Source: Heterohyrax brucei (lineage: Eukaryota > Chordata > Mammalia > Hyracoidea > Procaviidae). From it: a stretch of 64,000 nt of DNA. The stretch covers positions 68,791,431 to 68,855,430 of the forward strand of contig CM053146.1 in NCBI GenBank assembly GCA_028571685.1, read 5' to 3'. Shown piece by piece: positions 11,763 to 21,339 of this stretch. The notes beneath the pieces were generated by a model that saw only the letters and a program-made list of their open reading frames with translations, searched no databases and was not told where the DNA came from. The stretch's first letter is position 1, and each line of letters starts with the position of its first letter. The translations under genes and the position numbers were made by a program.

Positions 11763-12759
11763 TCAAACACTCAATGTTCTTCTCCAGCAGTACAACTCAA
11801 AGGCATCAATTCTTCTTCTGTCTTCTTTGTTTATAGTCCTGCTTTCCCATGTGCATGATGTGACTGAAAATACCATGGCTTGGGTCAGGTATGTATTAGT
11901 CTTCAAGGTGACATCCTTACTTTTGAGTACTTTGAAGAGGTCCTTTGCAGCAGATTTTCTCAGTGCAATGCATCTTTTGAGTTCTTGACTGCTACTTCCA
12001 AGCGCATTCATTGATTGTGGACCCAAGTAAACTGAAATCTTTAACCACCTCAATCCTTTCTCCATTTGTGACAATGTTGCTTACTGGTCTAGTTGTAAGG
12101 ATTTTCATTTTCCTGATGTTGAAGTGCAATCCATACTGAAGGCCGTGGTCCTTGATCTTCATTAGTAAATGCCTCAAATCTTCATTTCTAGCAAGTGAGG
12201 TGGTGTCATCTGCATAACATAGGTTAATAAGTCATCCTCCAATCCTGATGCCTCATTCTCCTTAGTATAATGTAGTTTCTCGGATTATTTGCCCGACATA
12301 CAGATTAAAAAAGTATGGTAAAAGGATACAGCACTGACACACGCCTTTCCTGACTTTTCACCATGCAGTGTCCCCTTGTTCTGTTTGCACGACTGCCTCT
12401 TGATCCACATACAGATTCCTTAAGAGCACAATTAGGTGTCCTGGAATTTCCATTCTCCGCAATGTTAGCCATAGTTTAGCATGATTCACACAGGTCGAAT
12501 GCTTTTGTGTAGTCAATGAAACACAAGTAAACATCTTGCTGGCATTCTCTGCTTTCAGCCAAGATCCATCTGATGTCAGTGATGATATCTCTGGTTCCAT
12601 GTCCTCTTCTGATCCCGGCTTGCATTTCTGGCAGATCCTTGTCAGTATATTATTGTAGTCACTTTTGAATAATCTTGAAAATTTTACTTGCATGTGATAC
12701 CAACAAAATTGTTCAGTAACTTGCACATTCAGTTGGATTACCTTTCTTGGAATGGGCAT
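11763..12759 (-). pseudogene. RTE reverse transcriptase remnant
   Basis: Several overlapping frames together cover the RT palm and thumb. They show LTRICQKCKPGSEEDMEPEI, FTCVSLTTQKHSTCVNHAKL (equivalent of the 'F-D-KAFD-V-H' motif, with the Asp lost), LRNLYVDQEAVVQTEQGD, a YADD box at 12205-12216 and LLMKIKDHGLQYGLHFNIRK downstream. The catalytic YADD is intact but frameshifts separate the blocks, so no active enzyme can be made. Confidence 0.85.
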
Positions 12760-13995
12760 AAATATGGATTTCTTCCTGTCAGTTGGGCAGGAAGCTGTCC
12801 TCCAAATTTCTTGGCATAGATGAGTGAGTACTTCCAGTGCTGCATCTGTTTATTGAAATACCCCAATTGATATTCCATCAATTCCAGGAAACTTGTATTT
12901 CGCCAGTGCCTTCAATGCAGCTTCAACTTCTTCCTTCATTACCTTTGGCTACTGATCATGTGCTACCTCTTCAAATGGCTGGACATCGACTAGTTCTTTC
13001 TGATATGATGACTGTGTATTCCTTCCATCTTCTTTTGATTCTCTCTGAGTCGTTTACTAGTTTCCATATAGAATCCTTAACAATTCAACTCGAGGCTTCA
13101 ATTTTTTCTTCAGTTCTTTCAGCTTGACAAGTGCAGACTGTGTTCTTCCCTTCTGATTTTACATTTCCAGCTCTTTGTACATGTCATTACAATAATTTTC
13201 TTCTGTCTTCTCGAGCTGCTTTCTGGACTCTTCTGTTTAGGTCTTTTACTTTGTCATTCCTTCCTTTTGCTTTAGCTGCTTGATGTTCAAGAGCAAGTTT
13301 CAAAGTCTCCTCTGACATCCAATTTGATCTTTTCTCTCTTTGCCGTCTTTTTAAAGACCTATTGCTCTCTTCATGGATCATGTCTTTGATGTCATTCCAC
13401 AGTTCTTCTGGTCTTCGGTCATAGTGATCAACACATCACATCTGTTCTTGAGATGGTCTTTAAACTCAGGAGGGATATACTCAAGGTCATACTTTGGCTC
13501 TCATGGACGTGTTCTAATTTTTTCCAGTTTCAGTTTGAATTTTTATATGAGCAATTGATGATCTGTGCCACAGTCAGAACCTGGTCTTGTTTGGACTGCT
13601 GATATGGAGCTTTTCCATTGTCTTTTTCCAACAGACATAGTCAGTTTGGTTCTTGTGTATGCCATCTGCTGAGGTCCATGTATACAGTCACCACTTGTGT
13701 TGGTTAAAAAAGTTATTTGCAATGAAAAAGTCATCAGTCTTGCAAAATTCTATCACGCGATCTCCTGCATTATTTCTAAAACTGAGGCCATATTTTCCAA
13801 CTACCAATCTTTCTTTGTTTCCAGCTTTTGCATTCCAGTCACCAGTAATTATTAATGCGTTCTGATTGCATGTTTCATCACTTTCAGACTGCAGAAGCTG
13901 GTAAAATCCTCCAACCTCTTCATCTTTGACCTCAGGGTTTGGTGGGTAAATTTGAATAATAGTATTAACTGGCCTTCCTTGTAGACATATGGATA

Positions 13996-14304
13996 TTATC
14001 CTATTATGGACAGCATGTACTTCAGGACAGATCTTGTCACCATAAAAATGTTCTTTTTGATAAAGAATGCAACACTGTTCCTCTTCAAGTTTTCATTCCC
14101 AGCACAGTAGACCATATGACTGTCAGATTCCAAACAGCCCAGACCGGTCCATGTCAGTGCACTAGTGCCTAGGATGTCAACGTTTATGCGTTCCATTTCG
14201 TTTTTGACAATTCCCAGTTTTCTTAGATTCATACTTTGTACATTCCACGTCCCAGTTATTAGTGGATGTTTGCTGCTATTTCTTCTCATTTTGAGTCTTG
14301 CCAC
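13996..14304 (-). pseudogene. RTE endonuclease N-terminal remnant
   Basis: A 102-codon frame carrying the start of the APE-like endonuclease: a basic leader, GTWNVQSMNLRKLGIVKNEM, then an I(D)ILGTSAL stretch in place of the usual 'DILGISE'. A conserved metal-binding Glu of APE enzymes is replaced (the block reads LGTSALTW), consistent with decay. The frame stops near 13996 and the domain continues in other frames. Confidence 0.8.
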
Positions 14305-14667
14305 ATCAGCGAAAGAAGATCCCTAAGGCCTTACTCCACCCACGTCATTAAGATCGACTGTACTTTGAGGCGGCAGCTCTTCTCCAGTTGTCTCCTGAGT
14401 GCCTTCCAACCTGGGGGGCTCACCTTCTGGCTCCGTATTTGACAATGTTCATCTGCTATTCATAAGGTTTTCCCTGGCTAATTCCTTTCAGAAGTAGACT
14501 GCCAGGTCCTTCTTCCTAGTCTGTCTTAGTCTGGAAGCTCAGCTGAAACTTGTCTACCATGGGTGACCTTGCTGGTACCTAAACACCAGTGACATAGCTT
14601 CCGGCATCACAGCAACAAGCAAGCCTCCACTGACAGACAAGCGGGCGCTGCTCGCTGGCTCCATACT

Positions 14668-15438
14668 TGATGATGTTACCCCACTTACCCGATGGCTCAC
14701 CCTCCCCACCCAATGCTGCTACTCTCCTTTCTTGATGCTATTACCCTCCTTACCTAACACTGGTACCCTCTGTCTTAGTCAGCTAGTGCTGCTCTAGCAG
14801 AAAGACCACAGAGTGGATGGCTTTAACAAAGGAACGTTTATTCTTATGCAGTCCGGGAGGCTACAAGTCCAAACTCAGGATGTCTGCTCCAGGGGAAGCT
14901 TTTTCCCCTTTGTTGGCTCTGGAGGAAAGTCTAGTATTGTATCAGTCTTTGTCCGGGGAGCATCTTGGCGCAGGAACCTCGGGTCTGAAGGATGCACTCT
15001 TCTGCCAGTGCTGCTGGCTGGATGGTGTGAGGTTCCCAGTTCTCAGCCTGTCTCCTTTTCCTTTTATCTCTTGTAGGCTGAAAGGATTAAGGGTGGGGCA
15101 AGCAATGCTCCAGGGAAACTCCCTTTACAGTGGAGCAGAGAGGTGATTCTATGAAGGGATTTAGAGTCCCATCCTAATCCTTTAACATACAGCACAGGAA
15201 GACCACAAAGTGGAGGACAGTCACAAGAGACCGGGAATCATGCCCAGCCACACGGCTGCACCTATTTTGGGGGGGACAGAATTCAATCCACGACACCCTC
15301 TTTACCTGAAGCTGTTGTCTGCCGTATTTGATGCTGTCATCCCACCTATCTGACGGTGTTACTCTCCTCACCTGATGCTGTCATCTGCCTTACGTGATAC
15401 TGTTCCCCTCCCTACCTCATGCTGTTATCCTCCTGTGG
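14668..15438. repeat. 22-bp minisatellite, interrupted by an LTR
   Basis: Two tandem arrays, 14668-14770 and 15296-15438, have about eleven imperfect units in total with a period near 22 bp and a core like TGATGCTGTTACCCTCCTTA. Unit examples are TGATGCTATTACCCTCCTTA, TGATGCTGTCATCCCACCTA and TGACGGTGTTACTCTCCTCA. The two halves are one array split by the LTR at 14771-15295. The left edge follows the RTE 5' end within ~20 bp. Confidence 0.85.
14771..15295 (-). mobile_element. Complete solo LTR (MaLR-like) with 5-bp target duplication
   Basis: The element is 525 bp, starts TGTCTTAG and ends CCACGACA (TG...CA termini), and is flanked by the direct repeat CCCTC at 14766-14770 and 15296-15300. 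In its own sense (minus strand) it ends with an AATAAA-containing segment and a '..ccactctgtggtct..gctgactaagaca' terminus, the layout of MLT1-type ERVL-MaLR LTRs. There is no gag/pol sequence, so it is a solo LTR. It is inserted into the minisatellite and is therefore younger than the array. Confidence 0.88.
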
Positions 15439-15439
15439 C

Positions 15440-15960
15440 TAATATTTAGTCAGTGTTTACTGTATTTTAGGTATTATAAGAGCCATGTGATATAAAATAA
15501 TCCAGTTAATCTTCACTGAAACAATACAAGGCACAAGGCAGTAATGAAGGCTGTTGAATGAACATTTGGGGATCTCCAGCTTCTGGGCACATAGTAAAAT
15601 CTCCTTCTGCAGCTTTCCATGGTTGTGTACGACTACTTAGAACCAAGAATTTGTGAACAGAAGTATAGTTGTTATCTGTGGAGTGAGGCTTTAATTGTCT
15701 ATGTGAGACTCCGGAGCTTTCTTTTCTTTCTAAGTGAGTAACCAGAAATGTTCCACATGGTGGCCAATCCGTCAACCTAGGTCTTTCAAGAAGCAATCAG
15801 AATCTTCAGACAGATTGAAAACAACACAGAGGCGAGCGCCTAGCCAACCTATCATGGACATGTCATGTGAGCAAGAAACTCCTTCTGTGGTTTTAAACAT
15901 CAGAGAATTAGAAGTGGTTTGCTATTGGCATATAATCTAGCGTATCTGAACAATTCAAAG
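15440..15960. other. Unassigned sequence
   Basis: No gene or repeat I can name. Frames of 96 and 68 codons on opposite strands overlap at 15734-15796, the pattern of chance ORFs. Confidence 0.45.
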
Positions 15961-15974
15961 TATGCACACTTTTT

Positions 15975-16070
15975 GTATTCATATTATAGATAAGGAAACA
16001 GATGTTTAGATGATTAAGTAACTTATGTAAGGTCATACAATGCTTTGGTGGTAGTAGCTAGAATAACACC
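15975..16070 (-). repeat. MIR fragment
   Basis: ATAAGGAAACAGATGTTTAG, then TAAGTAACTTATGTAAGGTC and ACAATGCTTTGGTGGTAG resemble the MIR core complement. It is diverged. Confidence 0.5.
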
Positions 16071-16139
16071 CTGATAGTCTAAAGAGGTGCAAACCTGCAG
16101 ACCCTGCTAGCATACAGTATCTTTGAATCTAAAATAGTG

Positions 16140-16278
16140 ACTAATGGTTAAGAGCTATAGCTGCTAACCAAAAAGTCAGCAGTTTGAATCCACTCTCCTT
16201 AGAAACTGTCTGAGGCAGTTCTACCCTTTCCTGTAAGGTTGCTGTAAGTCAGATTCACATAGAAGGTAATGCATTTTT
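16140..16278 (+). repeat. AfroSINE (decayed tail)
   Basis: CTAATGGTTAAGAGCTATAG, CTGCTAACCAAAAAGTCAGC, AGTTTGAATCC (B box) and GGCAGTTCTACCC are clear. The RTE-like tail is weak (GTAAGTCAGATTCACATAGA). Confidence 0.85.
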
Positions 16279-16589
16279 GTTTTTTTTTTTAGTGTTGTTT
16301 ATTCTGAATAGCTCATGATTGTCATGGTGTTTTTCCCTGTCTGTGTCCAGCCTCAAATTAGTTTATTTTTATCAATTCCATCCTTTCCACCCCCAGTATG
16401 GATACCAAAAATCCTAGAGCAAGCAAAAACAGAGAAAACAAACATCAGGGTATTTGTGGGTCTTTTCATTACTCAGAGGTAAAGCTTCAGCCCTCCAACA
16501 GATAGGGTAAGTGTGGTAGATACACACCACCGGTGTTGTGCAGTAGCTAAAAACTAGAACCACTTGCTAGAAAAGAACATGATGTTTCA

Positions 16590-16790
16590 TAAAGCAGAGG
16601 GTCAGCGACAGCATGGAAACCTCTAAGAGAAGGGCTGACACGGTATCCTCCCAGTGGGCTCAAGCATACCAACAATCATGAAGGTGGCACGGGACCAGGC
16701 CATGTTTGCTTCTGTTACACATCAGATCTCTGTGAGCTGGAGTCCATCCAATAGCAATTAGCAACTAATGAAAGTAATGAAGCTGTATAC
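16590..16790 (+). repeat. RTE LINE 3'-end fragment
   Basis: Collinear with the RTE terminus in sense orientation: GAGGGTCAGCGACAGCATGG, GGGCTCAAGCATACCAACAA, GAAGGTGGCACGGGACCAGG, TTGCTTCTGTTACACATCAG, then a degenerate terminus. 5'-truncated, about 200 bp. Confidence 0.75.
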
Positions 16791-16794
16791 TCAA

Positions 16795-17580
16795 TAATAA
16801 GAATTCTTTTTAAACATAGTGTAGGCAATGAGGGAAAGAAAGGTTACACAATAGTATCATTTATGCTAATTAAAATAAAAAGCACATAAAACAATATGTA
16901 TCTTTTAGGAATACACTAATCAACAGGTGCATGTTAAAATGATTTCCCATTCAGGGAACAGAGAACTGGGGAGAGGTACAGGGATAAAAAGAATGAAATA
17001 AATAAAGGAACAAATCCACAATCAAATGATTTACCAAGAAAAAGAGTGCTGTGAACTGGTAATATAAATAGTTCAACTTTGCACTTCAAGCTTCAAAACC
17101 AAAACACAGCCCTAGCCCTCTGCACTACAAGATTTATTTTCAGACAATAATAGTTTTGTAATCATTTTAGTGGTGCACACTAATTGAAAACTGCAGGATT
17201 TCTTGAACAAAAATTATGGAGATACTGCGCAAGGAACAGAAAGTCTTGACAAATGAAAATTGCCCATCCAGATGCTCAAACTGGCTCAGACCTTGTATGA
17301 CCAAGCCTCAGAAAAGCCCTCTGCACATAAGATCTCCACAGAAACCCTCCATGATCCCTTGTGGAGATAAGGTCCATTCTTTCTGCTTTAGTATATCATG
17401 TGTGTCCATAATTTGTTTTTCTTCAGATTTTTAACTATTTATATATCCTGTAGAGGCTTTGTAGGAGCCTGACAAATTTAAACACTGAGGAATTAAAGCT
17501 ACAGTCAGATGCATCTCAGTAACGATGCGGAGGTTTTGCTCCAAGGTGATCAGAAACTGTGACAACAGCTACATGTCAAG
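16795..17580. other. Unassigned AT-rich sequence
   Basis: No recognised feature on either strand. Confidence 0.45.
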
Positions 17581-17584
17581 CTGT

Positions 17585-17835
17585 TTGTCTGGCCAGATGT
17601 AGAGATTTGGGAGGCTGGTACCTGCTTTTATTTATTCATATGGAGGGGTACAGAATACAGATGCCAATGCTGAGTGAGAGTTAAATAGAAGAGAGGATAA
17701 GAGCTGAGGCTTAACCTACGGGGGACCTGAGGAATAAAGAGCCCCAGAGTCCAGAGTGGAAAAGTAAAGAAGAAAGGGGAGGAAGAAAAAAGACTGAGAG
17801 AGATCAGCTCTAATGAACCTTCTCCTGAAGTCAAT
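17585..17835. repeat. Possible ancient mammal-wide repeat fragment
   Basis: GAGATTTGGGAGGCTGGTAC, a run ending GAGAGGATAAGAGCTGAGGC, and AGAGCCCCAGAGTCCAGAG read like an ancient purine-rich interspersed repeat common in mammals. I cannot give the family name with confidence. Confidence 0.3.
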
Positions 17836-17839
17836 GAAA

Positions 17840-19260
17840 ATGGGGAAGTGGTGCCTCAGAGAGGGAGACCTGGCCCAAACAAAGCAGGGATAAAGTGGAT
17901 CAGCCGCAATGCCACCGAATTGGTCAAGAGTTCAAAACCAGCAAATCAAAATCTGCAGTGGGAAAGAGCCTGTCATGCAGAGCCGTACAGTATCGTTAAC
18001 ACACCAAAGAAAGATATGCAGGAAGTATACTGCACACATGGGCACACACGGGCACACAAGCACACACTTAAACACATGCATTTTTTTTCTCTCCAAAAGT
18101 TTAATCCTGGAAATTCAGAAATTTGAGGTTTTTAGTAAGCATAAAAGAAATTCAGTCACATGTAATGACTGATCAGTAGAATATAGCGGTACACAGCGTG
18201 TGTGTAGCTTCCGAAGGAGAGTACTAGGAAGGTGAACATAGTGGTGGTCAGCAGTGAGATCTGTAGCACTTAAAACAGGTTTGCAGACTTAACTGCCAGA
18301 CCTCGTATTTTCCATGCTTACTGAGGGAAACCCGAATACAGATTTTACTGTAGTGACGACAATCTGTCATTATGTAAAGGAGGAGTTGTTTATAAATTTT
18401 CTTCCATGACTGAAAATGATGAAATAGCTTTATCCTATTATAAAGGTGTTAATAGTAAAATCTGAAGCTCTATGATACCCTTCTTTCCTGGAAAGTGCTG
18501 AGGAATCAAGTTACAGAAAACACGGGGCTTGGAAGATACCTCAGGAGAGCAAAAGTGAGGAGGAGCTGGGCAACATCCATGAAAAATCTTGATATTTGCC
18601 ATTAATACAAACTCATTCTGTGTGCTCACTGGGGGCCAGTTAAAGCAACCTCGCTTCCTGTAGCAGTTTTGATTATTGGGAATCGCCAATGCACCACAAG
18701 CAATCTTAATTAGAGGAGATGTATCTTCTTGTCATATTTGATTTGTTAGCAAAAGGCATTATTTCTTTTTCTGTAAAAATAGCATTGTGACTGAATAAAT
18801 TATCTTCCAGTTATATCAGTGTAGCAAAAAAAAAAATAATCTTTTGCGCCTCCAAACTCACCTTAGAAAATATGACTCACAGTGGAAATGCCCTTTTTTG
18901 TCCACCATTTCTCTTTCTTAAATGTTTTCTCAGGTCAAACGCTGAGCTAGCCAAGAATGACACATATTCTTGTATAAATGAAAATTAAAATATTTTCTCT
19001 TAGAAGCAAGAAATACAATCCTAGTACTCACACACAAGGACATGTGCGTAATGTCCTTCTTAAATCTGCTGAGAGAAGAGATCTAAGAGGTCTGGTAATG
19101 TAGAAGCATTAAGAATGACTTCAGAGATGGGCCTGTCTGAGTTGAACTTTCCTGGAGTGACTTTCTAGCTGCCTCCGGTTACAACATTTCTGGAGGATAA
19201 TGAGTCTTGCCTGTTTCACTGGTACATGCATATATATAACTGAGTGGAAGGCACCTAGGC
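17840..19260. other. Unassigned sequence
   Basis: It includes a short CA-rich patch (about 18020-18080). Open frames of 83-92 codons have no recognised domain. No splice-flanked exon stands out. Confidence 0.45.
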
Positions 19261-19267
19261 CCAAACC

Positions 19268-19414
19268 AAAAATATCAAACCCATTGCTGTCGAGTCTGTT
19301 CGAACTCATACGGACAAGAGTAGAATAGCCCCATAGCGTTTCCAAGGAGCACACGGCAGCTCTGAACTGCTGACCATTCGGTTGGCAGCTGTGGCACTTG
19401 ACCAGAACCCAGTG
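19268..19414 (-). repeat. AfroSINE
   Basis: CCCATTGCTGTCGAGTCTGT (tail), GAATAGCCCCATAGCGTTTC, CAAGGAGCACACGGCAGC, GCTGACCATTCGGTTGGCAG. A well-kept copy. It forms a same-orientation pair with the next one, 25 bp away. Confidence 0.9.
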
Positions 19415-19439
19415 AGCCAAACTCACGAGAAAAGCAAAC

Positions 19440-19574
19440 CCTTTACTATTGATTCAATTCTGACTCAACAATCCTATAGCACCGAATAGAGCCGGCTCAT
19501 AGAGTTTGCAAAGACTAGCTGCTGGATTTGAAATGCAAAGCTTTTGACTATTGCGGTACCAGAACCCCACTGGC
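19440..19574 (-). repeat. AfroSINE (decayed)
   Basis: ACTATTGATTCAATTCTGAC, CAATCCTATAGCACCGAATA, GAGTTTGCAAAGACTAGCTG, CTGGATTTGAAATGC and GGTACCAGAACCC. It is more diverged than its neighbour. Confidence 0.82.
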
Positions 19575-19604
19575 CGGTAAACCAGGAGATCTGAATCTCA
19601 ATCA

Positions 19605-19705
19605 TGGCTTCACCATACTTACTTAGCAAGTACTCTGAAGCAAATGACCTAGTCTTGTGAGATTTCAGTTCATCATCTATGAAATGAGATCTGATAATGG
19701 CCAGG
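19605..19705 (+). repeat. MIR fragment
   Basis: CTTAGCAAGTACTCTGAAGC, then GAGATTTCAGTTCATCATCT and ATGAAATGAGATCTGATAAT match the order of the MIR core ('..cctcagtttcctcatctgtaaaatgggg..'). Confidence 0.5.
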
Positions 19706-20029
19706 TTTAGCTTTAAGGTACCACCTAGGCTGCTGATAAAGGCTGGAGATTCACATTCCCTCAGAGGAGGATCGGAGAAACCGCCTGGCTATCCACCACC
19801 TAAGCTATTATACTTCAGAGGTTTAAAAAATCCCCCGTATCTTGAAGAAATCGTTTGGTTTGTTTGTTTGTCCTAGCTGCTACTGTATGAAGTTCTAAAC
19901 ATCCAAAATAATTTAACTAGAAGCAAAGGGCTCTAGAGTATCCGTTTTGAGACCTTGTTAATAAAAAACTAATGATGATATTTGCGACCACGGTTAGCTT
20001 CTACGTGCAAAGTCCAGACATTTTGCTTG

Positions 20030-20180
20030 TTGTCTCTAATTCGCGCTCAAAACCCGGTAAGGTAGACATTTCACCCCTTTTTTGACAGAAGAAGAGCCTG
20101 AGACTCAGAGAAGTTCACTAAATTGGCCAAATTTATAGAACTTATAGAAATGGAACTTGGATTTAAATTTGTTTTTTCAG
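20030..20180 (-). repeat. MIR fragment
   Basis: CAGAAGAAGAGCCTGAGACT, CAGAGAAGTTCACTAAATTG and TGGAACTTGGATTTAAAT follow the MIR complement order. Confidence 0.6.
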
Positions 20181-20354
20181 ATTCTATGGGTCATGGCTTT
20201 CTCACTGTTCTATACTGCTTCCTTCCCTCAAAATTACACCTATATTTTATGACTAATACCTTCATGTCAAGACCTTAATAATCTAGTTAGTGTGATGGAT
20301 CATTGCTTCCAGATATTTTTCTAGTAAAGATGAGTTGTCCTCAAAATAGTACTT

Positions 20355-20530
20355 AGTGCATTTCATTTATTTCTTCACTTAGTCAACTAATAATGCTCTG
20401 TGCAATGTGCTACTGTAGTAATAGCGGGAATGGCAAATAGAAAGTGAACAGAGTCTTAGAGAACAGCAATAAAAGACTAATAAATAAAATCATGCCAGTT
20501 ATAAGGAATAGGTGGATGGATAGAATTCAA
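20355..20530 (-). repeat. L2-like LINE fragment
   Basis: CATTTATTTCTTCACTTAGT, CTCTGTGCAATGTGCTACTG, GAATGGCAAATAGAAAGTGA and AGACTAATAAATAAAATCAT are in the same order as in the L2-type copy at 9540-9715. Confidence 0.45.
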
Positions 20531-20539
20531 TATATAAAA

Positions 20540-21090
20540 ATGAGTAAATGCGGAAACACTAAATAGGAATTTAGGGGAAGATGCCCCAGTATAGCACAGG
20601 ATACCAGTGTCCTAAGGAGTGCTGAACTCTTTAAATGAATTTCCTAAAACATCCACTTTAGGTTTGCAGTTAAATATTGCTCTAAAACAAGAAGCAGCTA
20701 CTTCAAGAAACAGAGACTGCAAGCAACCAAAAACGCAGACTAACTGTAATGAAGTAATAAATACATGACTCCTGTTTATCTAGGTGAAATGCTAGCTACC
20801 CTCTTTCATCAAAAATATTTATATCTGTATTGGTAATTATTTCCTACCAGTGCTGATGAAAGAGAATTAGGCGAAGGGGGGAAAAATATTTCAGTAGCAT
20901 TTAGATATTTACATGGATTGAAATGCAAACACCTTTTCTTATTTGGAGCACACCTACTCCTTGCTTACTGACTGTCTCATTATTCTACATGTCACATTTA
21001 TATCAGTAGTAAAAAAAATCTGCTATTCAACTATTTTAGCAACCTATGTGTCGACGTAGCGAGCCTCAAGGTAGGAGGCTAGAGTGGCAT
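20540..21090. other. Unassigned sequence
   Basis: Nothing recognised. Confidence 0.4.
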
Positions 21091-21092
21091 TG

Positions 21093-21335
21093 GCTGTGAC
21101 AGTTAAGGTTTTGTATCAACTTGGCTGGACCATGATTTCTCAGTGGTTTGGTAGTTATGTAGTGATGTAGTTTGGCTGTTACGTGATGATGTAATTTGGT
21201 AGCTATGTAATGATACAGTTATCCTCTGTTTTGTAATCTGCTGTAGTCATCCTCCACCAATTTTTATATAGCTACATGGTCTTTAGAGTCTAACCCAATC
21301 AATAAATCAGGAGTGTGTGTATTCTAATGGTACAT
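21093..21335 (+). mobile_element. LTR, 5' part (MaLR-like)
   Basis: GTTAAGGTTTTGTATCAACT and TGGCTGGACCATGATTTCTC open the element. Then come three near-repeats of a 'gtagttatgtagtgatgtagtttgg' type unit with ~30 bp spacing (internal tandem structure) and a CAATCAATAAATCAGG end. The same opening words occur, in reverse, at the far end of the 14771-type LTRs. The 3' part is absent. Confidence 0.6.
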
Positions 21336-21339
21336 AGAA

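Larger units (their letters stand above)
11441..14650 (-). mobile_element. Near-full-length RTE (BovB-type) LINE, decayed
   Basis: A ~3.2 kb non-LTR retrotransposon read on the minus strand. It encodes an apurinic-type endonuclease followed by reverse transcriptase in one ORF, which is the RTE clade layout. Protein blocks in order are: endonuclease start with TWNVQSM (about 14230-14250), endonuclease GTDHQLL near 13550-13570, a basic linker (13187-13381), RT motifs including VDQEAVVQTEQGD (12358-12500), a YADD catalytic box at 12205-12216, and the post-RT region down to 11445. The frame is broken at several places, so it is dead. The 3' end (left, 11441) shows the complement of the CAA-rich RTE terminus. 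The same 3' sequence is shared with AfroSINE. The 5' side meets a minisatellite. Confidence 0.92.

Noticed and set aside
11763..12074. 103-codon ORF as a gene
   Set aside because: It is the post-RT part of the RTE LINE; the same sequence is found in the 45557-46258 copy.
14771..15295. Endogenous retrovirus with coding genes
   Set aside because: Only LTR sequence is present here and at the related loci; no gag, pro, pol or env motif is found next to any LTR.
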